In this document: positions 17,092 through 26,388 of the stretch, one piece after another
Numbering within the stretch: position 1 is the first letter of the stretch
Layout of the letters: each line of letters begins with the position of its first letter
Assembly (NCBI RefSeq): GCF_018403665.1
Contig: NZ_BOVJ01000098.1
Location: forward strand, 1-48,880
Source: Paenibacillus cisolokensis
Lineage (GTDB): Bacteria; Bacillota; Bacilli; Paenibacillales; Paenibacillaceae
Reading direction: 5' to 3'
DNA length: 48,880 nt
The notes under the pieces: generated by a model
The model's input: only the letters and a program-made list of their open reading frames with translations
Database searches by the model: none
What the model was told of the DNA's origin: nothing
Translations under genes and position numbers: made by a program

Positions 17092-19972
17092 ATGGCCTTA
17101 TGGACGATGATTCTCCGCAAGATGGCGAAGAACAAGTGGCTGCAGTTGAACCTATGGTTCGGTCTTACGCTGTGCGTTGCCCTGTTCAGCTCCATGCCGC
17201 TGTACTCCCAGGCCGTCTTGCAGCGGACGTTGCTCAAGGAACTGCAGTCGGTGCAGAACCGCGAGTCGGTGTACCCGGGGTTCGTACGTATCAGCACGAC
17301 CGTCTCCGCCCAGACGATGGACGAGAAGACGAAGAGACGGATCGGCCAAGCGGACAACTTCGTCAAGCTGATTCCCGAGCGGATGGGGCTGGACGCTCTG
17401 TCTTTCTACCGGCAGCGGTTCACGCAGAACTTGGAGATATACGGCGCGGACGCGTCGGAGCAGGAGATCCGCGCGCAGAACACGACAGGCGCGTTCAAGA
17501 CGCTGTCCGATATAGAGAAGCGCGTCCGGCTGGTCGACGGCCGCATGCCCGCCGACCGAACGGACGGCGTCTTCGAGGCGCTCGTGACGCAGAAGTTCCT
17601 GCTCGCGGCGAAGCGGGATCTCGGGGAGGTGCTTATCGCGCAATCGCCGCAGGACGAGCGGATCCGCTTCCGCGTCTTGCCGGTCGGCATCATCGATACG
17701 GCGCCGACCGCCGACCGCTTTCTGCCGTATATCGCCGACGAGATGAGCGACGGCTTCCTGATTCCGTTCGAACAGTTCGAGCGCGAGTTCACGCAAGGCG
17801 GCAAGCTGACGGTATCCGGTCTGGAATGGCGATACGCCCTGAACTACGAGCGGCTCTCCGTCGACGACGTCGACAAGTTCATTCAGGCGGACCGGGACAT
17901 CCGCCGCTACTTCCGCGGCCGGCTCGGCGTGGACGAAGTCAATATACCGGCGACCCGGACGGTCGCGGCTTTCTTGGGCAAGCAGGAGAAGCTCGACGTC
18001 ATGATGCTCTCGCTATACTCGCCGGTGATGTTAATGCTGGTGTTCTATCTGTACATGGCGGCCAACCTGATCATCGAGCGGCAGAAGACGGAGATCGCCG
18101 TCCTGCGGAGCCGCGGCGCAAGCCGATTGCAAATTATGGCGGCCTATACGATCGAGAGTCTGATGCTCGGCATCGGCGCCTTGGCGGCAGGTCCGTTCCT
18201 GGGAATCGCCTTTACGAAGGTGCTCGGCGCTTCGAACGGCTTCTTGTCGTTCGTTCAGCGGTCGGCGCTCGAGGTTGCGCTGTCAAGCAGCGTCTACAAG
18301 GTTGCGGTGTGCGCCGTGGCCGGCGCGATCCTGCTGATCTTGATTCCGGCTTTCCTGGCGACTCGGGTCAGCATCGTGGGGCACAAGCAGCAGCGGCGGC
18401 GCGCGCGTCCGCATGTCGTTCTGGCACAAGGCCGGCTTGGACTTGGTCCTCGTCGTCATCGCCGTCTATCTGCTTAACAATTTCGCGAAGCGGCAAGAGG
18501 ACCTGAAGCGTCTCGCGCTCGATTCCGACGCCCTCCAGGTGGACCCGCTGCTGTTCCTGATGCCCGCGGTGTTCGCCCTGGGGGCCGGGCTGCTCGCCCT
18601 GCGCGTCTACCCGTGGTTTATTCGTCTCGTCTATCGGGCCGGGCGCCGCTGGTGGCCGCCGGCGCTCTACCATACGCTGGTTCAGATCAGCCGTTCGTCC
18701 GGGCAGTACTTGACGATCAAGGTGTTCTTGATCTTGACGGTATCGACCGGCTTGTTCAGCGCGAACAGCGCCCGCACGATCAACGACAATATGGAGAGCA
18801 AGATCCGCTATGCCGCCGGGGCCGATATCGCGCTCATGACGCGCTGGGAGAACGATGCGCCGCCTTCGACCGGATTCGGTCCTCCGCAGCCGCAATCGGA
18901 AGCCGTATTCGCGGAATCGAGGCGGATCCAGTACAGCGAGCCGCCATATCGGCCCTTCGAGGAGCTCCAAGGGGTCGAGGCGCTCGCGAAAGTATTCCGC
19001 AAGGAGGAAGCGCAGTTCGTCGAGCCGAAGAGCGGCGCGTCCGGCAGAACGACGCTGATCGGCATCGACACGAAAGATTTCGGGTTGACGGCATGGATGA
19101 AGGACGGACTGCTCGATTATCCGATCAACGGATACTTGAACTTGATCGCCCCCAATCCGCAGGCGGTGCTGATCTCCCGCTCGCTCGCCGAAGCGGCGAA
19201 GGTCAAGCCGGGTGATTCGATCCGCATCTATTGGGAAGGGCTGGACCAGGCGCCGTTCACGGTATACGGCGTGATCGATTATTGGCCGACCTGGAATCCG
19301 CTGCCGAGCGGCGAAGCGGGCGAGGGGCGCGACGGACGGCCACAACAGCCGCATCTGATCGTCGGACACCTTGGCGCGATTCAGAACCGTCTCGCGCTCG
19401 AGCCGTACGAGGTGTGGATGAAGCTGAAGGACGGCGTGGCCAGCCGGCAGATCTATGAACAGCTCGCGGAACGGCACATTCCGGTCGTCAGCCTCCGCGA
19501 CACGAATGCGGAACTGATCGCGTCCAAGAACGATCCGTTCCGACTCGCGATCAACGGTGTCATGACGCTCGGCTTCGTCATCTCGATGCTGATCAGCTTC
19601 TTCGGCTTCCTGCTCTTCTGGGCGCTGACGTTGTCGGGCCGTACGCTCCAGTACGGCGTGCTGCGGGCGATGGGCATTCCGTTCGCCCAGATCGTCGGCA
19701 TTCTGGTCAGCGAGCAGCTGCTCACCTCCGGCGCAGCCGTCTTCATCGGCGTGTTGACCGGCAACTTGACCAGCGACCTGTTCGTCCCGCTGTTCGAGAT
19801 GTCGTTCGCGACGACGGAGCAGGTGCCGCCGTTCGAGATCGTAAGTCGGCTCAGCGATTATGTTCAGCTTTACGCAATCGTCGGGTTCACGCTGACGATC
19901 GGCCTGTCGATCCTCGGCTATCGCTTATCGCGTATCCGGATCGCGCAGGCGCTGAAGCTGGGAGAGGAGTAG
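17092..19972 (+). CDS. FtsX/MacB-type ABC permease, split by a frameshift
   Basis: Two adjacent frames make one permease of about 960 residues. The first (17092-18477) has one N-terminal helix, a large extracellular domain, and three helices containing the FtsX-type core (IIERQKTEIAVLRSRGASRL). It then leaves the family after VSIVGHKQQ and ends in arginine-rich sequence. The second (18413-19972) resumes with MSFWHKAGLDLVLVVIAVYL, a second large domain and a second FtsX core (LSGRTLQYGVLRAMGIP). The ATG at 18413 has no ribosome site, so I read one gene with a shift of one extra base (or two missing) in the GCGGCGGCGCGCGCG run at 18393-18407. It is the membrane channel of the exporter, between the adaptor and second ATPase. 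The substrate is unknown. Confidence 0.88.
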
Positions 19973-19975
19973 ACC

Positions 19976-20866
19976 TTGATTCGATGCGAAGGGCTCGTGA
20001 AAATTTACAAGATGGCGGATCTGGAGGTCGTCGCCTTGCAGGGTCTCGATCTGCAAGTCGAGGCGGGCGAACTGACGGCCATTATCGGCAATTCCGGCAG
20101 CGGCAAGTCGACGCTGCTCAATATGCTGGGCGGGCTCGACAAGCCTTCCGCCGGCAAGTTGTTCGTGGACGGCAAGGACTTGCTGGCGTTCGGCGAGCGC
20201 GATCTCGTCCGGTACAAGCGGGAATCGGTCGGCTTTGTCTGGCAGAATAACGCGCGCAACTTGATCCCGTACCTGACCGCGCTCGAGAACGTCGAGCTGC
20301 CGATTCTGTTGCGCGGGCGGCGGCGAAGGGCCCGCGCGGTCGAGCTGCTGGAAGCGGTCGGTCTCGGCCACCGGCTCAAGAACCGGCTGAGCGAGCTCTC
20401 CGGCGGGGAACAGCAGCGCGTTGCGATTGCGATTGCGCTTGCGAACGAGCCGCGCCTGCTGCTGGCCGACGAGCCGACCGGCTCATTGGATACGAAGACG
20501 TCCGGCCAAGTGCTGGATCTGTTCCGGTCGCTCAACCGGACGAGCGGCATTACGATCGTAATCGTCACTCATGACCCGCAGCTCGCTCGCAAGGTCGACC
20601 GGGTCGTGCAGATCCGCGACGGCAAGACGTCCGCAGAGATGATCCGCCCCGCATCCTATACGGAGGAGCTTGCGCAGCTGGAAGCGGAGGATGCGGGGCG
20701 GCGCGAGCAAGCGAGTCATGTCGAGTATGCGGTCGTCGACAAGGCGGGCCGCTTGCAAATTCCGGCCGGCTATCTCGATGCGGAGGGATTCAAGGACAGC
20801 AACAAGGTGCGGGTGGAGATGGAGAACGGCCGCATCGTGCTCTATCCGCCGGACGAGCGAAGCTAA
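19976..20866 (+). CDS. ABC exporter ATPase with an AbrB-like C-terminal tail
   Basis: The first 225 residues are a MacB/LolD-type ATPase: Walker A GNSGSGKST, signature LSGGEQQRVAIAIALANEP, Walker B LLLADEPTGSLD, H-loop VTHDP. The protein then runs on to 296 residues, about 60 more than usual. The tail VDKAGRLQIPAGYL and later KVRVEMENGRIVLYP resembles a SpoVT/AbrB beta-hairpin fold, which binds DNA in other proteins. In an ATPase it may instead serve dimerisation or regulation. TTG 19976 follows GGAGAGGAG by 6 bases and starts 4 bases after the permease stop. A strong terminator follows at 20927. Confidence 0.88.
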   Translation: MIRCEGLVKIYKMADLEVVALQGLDLQVEAGELTAIIGNSGSGKSTLLNMLGGLDKPSAGKLFVDGKDLLAFGERDLVRYKRESVGFVWQNNARNLIPYLTALENVELPILLRGRRRRARAVELLEAVGLGHRLKNRLSELSGGEQQRVAIAIALANEPRLLLADEPTGSLDTKTSGQVLDLFRSLNRTSGITIVIVTHDPQLARKVDRVVQIRDGKTSAEMIRPASYTEELAQLEAEDAGRREQASHVEYAVVDKAGRLQIPAGYLDAEGFKDSNKVRVEMENGRIVLYPPDERS

Positions 20867-20926
20867 GGGGCGTCCCGCAGTCATCGCGGATGACGAAGGA
20901 GGCCCCGCAAACGTTTAACCATGTCG

Positions 20927-20964
20927 AAAGGGCCGGACAGGAGTACGTTCCTGTCCGGCCCTTT
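20927..20964. terminator. Bidirectional terminator
   Basis: AAAGGGCCGGACAGGA (20927-20942) pairs fully with TCCTGTCCGGCCCTTT (20949-20964) around a 6-base loop. It separates the exporter operon from the convergent regulator gene. The A-rich and T-rich ends suit both strands. Confidence 0.88.
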
Positions 20965-20978
20965 CCTCAAACCGCTGC

Positions 20979-21737
20979 TTAGGCCGTGAACGAGATCATC
21001 TTTCGATATTCGTTCGCGCTTACCCCCGTGTACGCCTTGAATTTCTTGTAGAACCAGTCCATCTCGGAGTAACCGACTTCGTTCGCGATTTCGTACACTT
21101 TCATGTCGGTATGCTCGAGCAAGTATTTCGCGCGTTCCATGCGCTGCCGCAGCAAATATTCGTTGAAGGTCATCTTCTCGTGAATTTTGAACTTCTGCCC
21201 CAGGTACGAGCAATTGAAATGAAGGATGTTGGAGATTTCCTTCAGGGTGATGTTCTGATGCAGCGCCACGTCTACATACTCTTTCACTTTCTCGATGATG
21301 CTGAGCGAAGCGGAGGGCAATGCACCAAGAGCGGACGGCGGCGATGGCAGCGCTTTCGAATCTGCGGCCCCTTCGATTGCCAGCCTGCGCTTGACCGACA
21401 ACAAGCATGCCGTCAGCTCCTCCGCAGACACGGGGCTCGGCAGATAGTCGCTCACTTGGTAATAGATCGCTTTGCGGGCCAACTCGAAGTCGTTCTTGCC
21501 GCCCATGAGAACGATCGGCACGCGGCTGCCTTCCCGAATCCGGTCGCAGAGCTTCATGCCATACGACTCTGCGCCTTCCATATGGATCAAGACGAGGGTG
21601 TAGCGGTCGATTTCGGATATCGACATCGTCTCCACGGCATCGTCTTCCAGGACAAAGCCAAGTCGGTTCCAATCCAACAGTTCCCGGTTCTTCGCTCTCG
21701 TCTGCCGATTCGGATCGACAAGCAGAACTTTATGCAC
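20979..21737 (-). CDS. AraC-type regulator with a degenerate receiver domain
   Basis: A 252-residue protein with a receiver-like N-terminal 115 residues and an AraC double helix-turn-helix at the C terminus (LKEISNILHFNCSYLGQKFK to FYKKFKAYTGVSANEYRK). In the receiver, the phosphorylation position is H52 (LVLIHMEG) instead of Asp, and the conserved Lys before Pro is Ser (DYLPSPVS). The acidic pair is reduced to one Asp (LLVDPN). It therefore cannot work by normal Asp phosphorylation. No kinase is adjacent. GTG 21737 is preferred over ATG 21758 because GAGGAGG lies 7 bases before it. It is divergent from the binding-protein operon at 22000, which is its likely target. Confidence 0.87.
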   Translation of the reverse strand: MHKVLLVDPNRQTRAKNRELLDWNRLGFVLEDDAVETMSISEIDRYTLVLIHMEGAESYGMKLCDRIREGSRVPIVLMGGKNDFELARKAIYYQVSDYLPSPVSAEELTACLLSVKRRLAIEGAADSKALPSPPSALGALPSASLSIIEKVKEYVDVALHQNITLKEISNILHFNCSYLGQKFKIHEKMTFNEYLLRQRMERAKYLLEHTDMKVYEIANEVGYSEMDWFYKKFKAYTGVSANEYRKMISFTA

Positions 21738-21924
21738 GATGGTTACCTCCTCTTGCATTCGCGGCGTTACTGATTACCTTTTCATTATGGAAAATGCGGA
21801 GGAAAATGAACAACGTGCATTTCTTAACATCCCTACCCGCTGTTTACTTCTTCGCGCCGGGAGCCGGCGAACCGCCGGTTCGCCGTTCGGACACCTATCA
21901 TTTGACGGGTTCAACTACTAGTGA

Positions 21925-21953
21925 TTGACAGGTTGTTACTTCCGACTTGTAAG
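21925..21953 (+). promoter_or_regulatory. SigA-type promoter of the binding-protein operon
   Basis: TTGACA (21925-21930) and TGTAAG (21948-21953) are 17 bp apart. The -35 is perfect and the -10 matches four of six. The -10 is part of the TGTAAGCGCT element, so a regulator bound there would compete with polymerase. Confidence 0.65.
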
Positions 21954-21973
21954 CGCTACACTTTTCGGTGTAG
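21948..21973 (+). promoter_or_regulatory. TGTAAGCGCT element with leader hairpin, copy 2
   Basis: TGTAAGCGCT (21948-21957) runs into CTACAC-TTTTCG-GTGTAG (21956-21973). Given the -10 at 21948, transcription should begin near 21960, so the hairpin would lie at the very 5' end of the mRNA. Copy 1 at 4432 has the same plan with paired base changes in the stem. Distances from the element to the ATG are 52 and 49 bases. Confidence 0.6.
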
Positions 21974-21999
21974 TTCATCTCATAAGGGGGATTCAACGG

Positions 22000-23382
22000 A
22001 TGCGGATTCGCAAAATGATGGTGCTGATGTGTGCGTTGATGCTTGTGCTTGCGGCATGCAACAGCGGTTCGAACGCCGGCGACGGGGCTGCGAACAACGA
22101 TACAGGCGACAACGGAGCTGCGAACAACGGATCGGCGAACAACGGCGCCAACGCGGAGACAGGGGAAGAAGAAGCGACCGGGACGCCGGAAATGGACTTC
22201 GACCTTGGCGGGAAGAAGGTCAGAGTCGTCTCGTGGTGGGACATGACGCCGAATGAAGAAGACCCGGACGGGGCACAGATCGCGGAGAATCTGGCGGAGC
22301 TGGAAGCGAAGCACAACTTCAAGATGGAATTCATCGCGATCGATTACGGCGAGTATCAAGAGAAGGTGACCGCATCGCTGCTGGCCGGCGAGCCGATCGG
22401 CGAAATCGTCCGCCTGGGCAAGACGTATACGGTCCCGGCGCTTGTCAAGCAAGACCTGCTGTGGCCGATCGACGAGTATACGAAGAACGAGAAAGTGTTC
22501 AACCAGAAAATGACGAACGAGCTTTACACGTACGAAGGCAGAGGTTACGGCTTCACCAATGATCAGGCCAACTTGGTTCAGGGGGTATTCTACAATAGAA
22601 CGCTGATGAACCAGCTCGGCATCAAACCGCTTCAAGAATATGTGAACGAAGACAACTGGAACTGGGAAACGTTCATTCAGGTCGCCAAGGAAGCGAACAA
22701 GGATACGAATAACGACGGCAAGCTCGATACATGGGGGCTTGCGAATTCTTCGCTGCTCGAACAAGCGCTGGCCTCTAATAATACAGGTCTGACGAAAGAC
22801 AACAAGCAGAATTTGGACGCGCCTGCGACGCTGGAAGCGCTCAACTTCGTCTCCCGTATTGCGACAGAGCAAGTGGCGCGGCCGACGGAAGGCGGCGATT
22901 GGACGGAGCCGGGGCAATTTTTCCGCCAAGGCAATACGCTGATGCTCGCCGGCGCCATGTGGGAACTCGGCGGCATCAAGACGGATATGCCGGATTACGA
23001 TATCGGTTTCGTTCCCTTGCCGAAAGGGCCTAGCGCGACCATGTACCACTCCTACGAGGGACTACTTCAAGCCTTGACGATTCCGAAGGCCATCCCGAAC
23101 CCGGAACAGTTGATGTACATCTGGGAGAAAATGCACGACATCGAATCGATCAACGAATATCCGGGCCAATCGTCCTTCGAATCGACGTTCACGAGCGAAG
23201 ACGACATCAATAACGCCAAGATGGTCCAGCCCAATCTGCTCGTGCTCGACCACCATACGTTCCCGAACTTGAAGTTCTACGATTTCCAAGGCGAACTGCT
23301 CAGCGGCGTTTCGGTATCGACGGTGGTCGAAAAGTATAAGTCGGTATTCCAGGCAGCGATTGACGAAGTGTACGGTTCGTAA
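22000..23382 (+). CDS. Sugar ABC transporter substrate-binding lipoprotein, operon lead
   Basis: A 460-residue solute-binding protein, paralog of the one at 4481. The signal peptide ends in a lipobox (VLAAC); an Asn/Gly/Ala-rich linker follows, then the fold from EMDFDLGGKKVRVVSWW. AAGGGGG (21984-21990) lies 9 bases before ATG 22000; a possible TTG at 21925 is the promoter -35 and is not a start. It is the first gene after the divergent degenerate regulator. A hairpin follows its stop, then the large second binding protein and permease pairs. A partial stop at that hairpin would leave more binding protein than permease, which is usual for such systems. It likely serves one of the two downstream permease pairs. 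Confidence 0.92.
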   Translation: MRIRKMMVLMCALMLVLAACNSGSNAGDGAANNDTGDNGAANNGSANNGANAETGEEEATGTPEMDFDLGGKKVRVVSWWDMTPNEEDPDGAQIAENLAELEAKHNFKMEFIAIDYGEYQEKVTASLLAGEPIGEIVRLGKTYTVPALVKQDLLWPIDEYTKNEKVFNQKMTNELYTYEGRGYGFTNDQANLVQGVFYNRTLMNQLGIKPLQEYVNEDNWNWETFIQVAKEANKDTNNDGKLDTWGLANSSLLEQALASNNTGLTKDNKQNLDAPATLEALNFVSRIATEQVARPTEGGDWTEPGQFFRQGNTLMLAGAMWELGGIKTDMPDYDIGFVPLPKGPSATMYHSYEGLLQALTIPKAIPNPEQLMYIWEKMHDIESINEYPGQSSFESTFTSEDDINNAKMVQPNLLVLDHHTFPNLKFYDFQGELLSGVSVSTVVEKYKSVFQAAIDEVYGS

Positions 23383-23401
23383 CCATCGATAATGCGTGCC
23401 G

Positions 23402-23436
23402 GCAGTCCCCATTTGTGACCCTACAATGGGGACTGC
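23402..23436 (+). terminator. Hairpin between the binding protein and the rest of the operon
   Basis: GCAGTCCCCATT (23402-23413) pairs fully with AATGGGGACTGC (23425-23436). No T run follows, so it may only weaken read-through or protect the upstream mRNA 3' end. Its core resembles the hairpin after the paralogous gene at 4481. Confidence 0.6.
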
Positions 23437-23472
23437 TATGATTTATAGGCTTGCCGCAGGAGGGGAGAAGAC

Positions 23473-26382
23473 TTGACCATCAGAAAAAAGAAATACGTGA
23501 CGGGCATGCTGGTACTAGCCGTATTTTTTTTGGCCGTTTGGGCGCTCTACCCTTCGCGTTCGACCGAGAGCGCCGTCGTCGAAGCGATGGCGGACTTCGT
23601 CGCCGTTACGGATGCTGCAGCGGAGGACGGGTACGACGATTACTTGAACCGGCATGCGAACGCGGAACGCCCGGGAGAGACGATCCGCATCGAAGGGGAG
23701 CACTATGCGGAACTCGACGGGGACGGCTTCGAAGTCGCGGACGGTTACGAAGGCTTGAAGGGCCGGGCGGTGTTGACGCCCGAATCGGGCACGATCAGTT
23801 GGAACGTCCGGGTCGGCAAGCCGGGCTTGTATAACGTCCGCATTCACTATTATCCCATGGAAGGGAAGAGCTCGGCCATCGAACGCGAATTCCGCATCGA
23901 CCGGGAAGTGCCGTTCGAAGGCGCCGATCTCTTGTTGTTCGACCGTATATGGGACAATCTCCACGACGAGATCCGGCGGGACAACCGCGGCAACGATTTG
24001 CGCCCGCGGCAGGTCGAGAAGCCGTCTTGGCAGCTTGCGCCTTTCGCGGACGGCGAAGGCCGCTATGACGAGCCGTATTCGTTTTACTTCGAAAGCGGGG
24101 ACCAGGTCGTTTCCCTGACGGCGCTCAGGGAACCGATGGCCATTGACTATATTGAGCTGTATCAGGAACCGGAATTGAAGTCGTACGATGAGTTGAAGCG
24201 GGAATACGAGGCGAACGGGATCGCGCCCGTCAAGGATCAATATTTGGTCATCCAGGCGGAAGACGCGGTCCGCAAGTCTTCTCCGACGCTGTATCCGGTA
24301 TCCGATCGCTCCAGCCCGACGGTCGTCCCGTACCACGTCTCGAAGATCCGCGTGAACACGATCGGGGGACTGAACTGGAAGCTGCCCGGCCAGTGGATCG
24401 AATGGGAGTTCGAGGTGGAGGAAGACGGATTGTACCAAATCGCGCTGAAGCGCAAGCAGGATCAGCTGCGAGGCGTATACGCCACGCGCAATATTACGAT
24501 TGACGGCCAGTATCCGTTCCGGGAAATGAAGCGGATGCGGTTCAATTTTGACATGGATTGGAAAGTGGACGTGCTGGGCGGCGAAGAACCCTATTTGTTT
24601 CACCTGACGAAGGGCAAACATCGCCTTCGGATGACGGTCTCGCTGGGCGAGCTTGCGCCGCTCATCCGGACGATCGAGTCGAGCGTCCTGCAACTGAACG
24701 AGATGTATCGGAAAATATTAATGATCACGTCGAATGCGCCGGATCCGTATCGGGATTATCAATTGGACAAACGGATTCCGGACATGATCGACGTCTTCCG
24801 GGAACAGGCCGAAACGATCCAAAGCGTGGCCGACTACCTGGAGCAATCGACGGGCGAACGGAGCGATAAAGTCGCCGTGCTGCACACGATGGTCCGCCAA
24901 CTGAACGAGATGGCGGCGAAGCCGGAGACGGTGGCGGGCCGGCTGAACGCCTTCAAAGTCAACGTCGGCGGGCTCGGTACCTGGATACTGACCGTACGCG
25001 AACAGCCGCTCACGCTGGATTACTTGGTCGTCTCGTCGCCGGACCGCGAGCTTCCCAGAGCCGAGGCGACGCTGTTCGAAGAAGTGAAGCACGAGCTCGG
25101 CGCTTACATCGCTTCGTATACGGAAGATTACGACAGCATCGGCAGCACGGAGGAGAAGGGGCGTTCGGTGACCGTCTGGGTCACGACGGGCCGGGATCAG
25201 GCGCAAGTATTGAAAGCGCTCATCGACGATACGTTTACGCCCGAGTCGAACATCTCGGTCCATCTCCGCCTCGTGCCGGGGAACATTTTGCTGCCGGCCA
25301 CGCTGGCCGGCGAAGGGCCGGACGTCGCCTTGCAAATCGGCGAAGACGTGCCCGTCAACTTCGCCATGCGCAGCGCCGCAGCCGATCTGACGGCATTTCC
25401 GGATTACGAGGAAGTCGCTTCGCGGTTCCGCGACAGCGCACTGGTTCCCTACAAATATAACGGCGGCGTGTACGCTTTGCCCGAGCAGCAGACGTTCCCG
25501 ATGCTGTTCTACCGCAAGGACATCCTCGAGGAGCTGGAGCTTGCGCCGCCGAAGACGTGGCAGGACATTTACAACATGATTTCCGTCCTGCAGAAGCACA
25601 ACATGGAGTTCTTCCTGCCGCTCGAATCGTCGGCGAACAACGTCACGCTGGTTCCGAATGCGACGTTCGCCATGCTGCTCTACCAGAACGGGGGCGAGTT
25701 CTACCGGGACGGCGGCAAGCGAAGCGCGCTCGATTCCGAGGTATCCATGGACGTATTCAAGCGATGGACGCAGTTCTATACGAACTATAAATTTCCGCTG
25801 CAAGCGGACTTCCCGAACCGGTTCCGGACGGGCGAAATGCCGATCGGCATTGCGGATTATACGACGTACAACATGCTGACGGTGCTGGCGCCGGAGATCA
25901 AGGGACTGTGGGACTTTACGGTCGTCCCGGGCACGGTGCGGGAGGACGGTTCCGTCAGCCATGAAGTCGCCAGTCACACGACCGCGGTTATGATGCTGGA
26001 AAATGCGGACGACAAGGAAGCGGCCTGGGCGTTCATGAAGTGGTGGACGGACAAAGATACGCAGATCGCTTACGGACGCGAAATGGAAGGTTTGATGGGC
26101 GAAGCGGCCCGTTACCCGACGGCCAATATCGAAGCGCTGGCGGAATTGCCCTGGCCGGTCAAAGACTACACCAATCTGGAAAGCCAGTGGCAGTGGGTAC
26201 GGGGCATCCCGCAGGTGCCGGGCGGCTACTTTACCGGCAGACACCTGGACAATGCCTTCCGCCGCGTCGTCAACGGGAACGAGAATCCTCGCGAAGCGCT
26301 GTCGGATTACATCCTGTACATCGATGACGAGATCGAAATCAAGCGGAAAGAATTCAATCTTCTGAATGAGCCAGGGGGGTGA
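23473..26382 (+). CDS. Giant sugar-binding protein with N-terminal carbohydrate-module-like domains
   Basis: A 969-residue exported protein. An N-terminal hydrophobic segment (GMLVLAVFFLAVWALY) without a lipobox is a signal or anchor. Two beta-sandwich-like regions follow: about 70-235 (IRIEGEHYAELDGDGF to AIDYIELYQEP) and about 255-400 (YLVIQAEDAVRKSSPT to KHRLRMTVSLGE). Each has the EAE/QAED opening and YIELY- or LRMTV-type closing of CBM6/35-like folds. A helical region follows at about 410-480. A full solute-binding domain takes up about 555-969 (VTVWVTTGRDQAQVLKALID onward). Usual solute-binding proteins are 420-560 residues, so this is a fusion. TTG 23473 follows GGAGGGGAG by 5 bases. 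The permease pair at 26389 follows after 6 bases, so it is the likely partner. Domain calls are by eye. Confidence 0.85.
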   Translation: MTIRKKKYVTGMLVLAVFFLAVWALYPSRSTESAVVEAMADFVAVTDAAAEDGYDDYLNRHANAERPGETIRIEGEHYAELDGDGFEVADGYEGLKGRAVLTPESGTISWNVRVGKPGLYNVRIHYYPMEGKSSAIEREFRIDREVPFEGADLLLFDRIWDNLHDEIRRDNRGNDLRPRQVEKPSWQLAPFADGEGRYDEPYSFYFESGDQVVSLTALREPMAIDYIELYQEPELKSYDELKREYEANGIAPVKDQYLVIQAEDAVRKSSPTLYPVSDRSSPTVVPYHVSKIRVNTIGGLNWKLPGQWIEWEFEVEEDGLYQIALKRKQDQLRGVYATRNITIDGQYPFREMKRMRFNFDMDWKVDVLGGEEPYLFHLTKGKHRLRMTVSLGELAPLIRTIESSVLQLNEMYRKILMITSNAPDPYRDYQLDKRIPDMIDVFREQAETIQSVADYLEQSTGERSDKVAVLHTMVRQLNEMAAKPETVAGRLNAFKVNVGGLGTWILTVREQPLTLDYLVVSSPDRELPRAEATLFEEVKHELGAYIASYTEDYDSIGSTEEKGRSVTVWVTTGRDQAQVLKALIDDTFTPESNISVHLRLVPGNILLPATLAGEGPDVALQIGEDVPVNFAMRSAAADLTAFPDYEEVASRFRDSALVPYKYNGGVYALPEQQTFPMLFYRKDILEELELAPPKTWQDIYNMISVLQKHNMEFFLPLESSANNVTLVPNATFAMLLYQNGGEFYRDGGKRSALDSEVSMDVFKRWTQFYTNYKFPLQADFPNRFRTGEMPIGIADYTTYNMLTVLAPEIKGLWDFTVVPGTVREDGSVSHEVASHTTAVMMLENADDKEAAWAFMKWWTDKDTQIAYGREMEGLMGEAARYPTANIEALAELPWPVKDYTNLESQWQWVRGIPQVPGGYFTGRHLDNAFRRVVNGNENPREALSDYILYIDDEIEIKRKEFNLLNEPGG

Positions 26383-26388
26383 AAACCG

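Noticed and set aside
17100..18506. 468-codon plus-strand frame within the permease
   Set aside because: It is a second frame of the FtsX-type gene, extremely rich in Arg and lacking hydrophobic helices.
18413..19972. Second half of the permease as a separate gene
   Set aside because: No ribosome site precedes 18413, and the first half ends in non-family sequence exactly where this resumes; one frameshifted gene is simpler.
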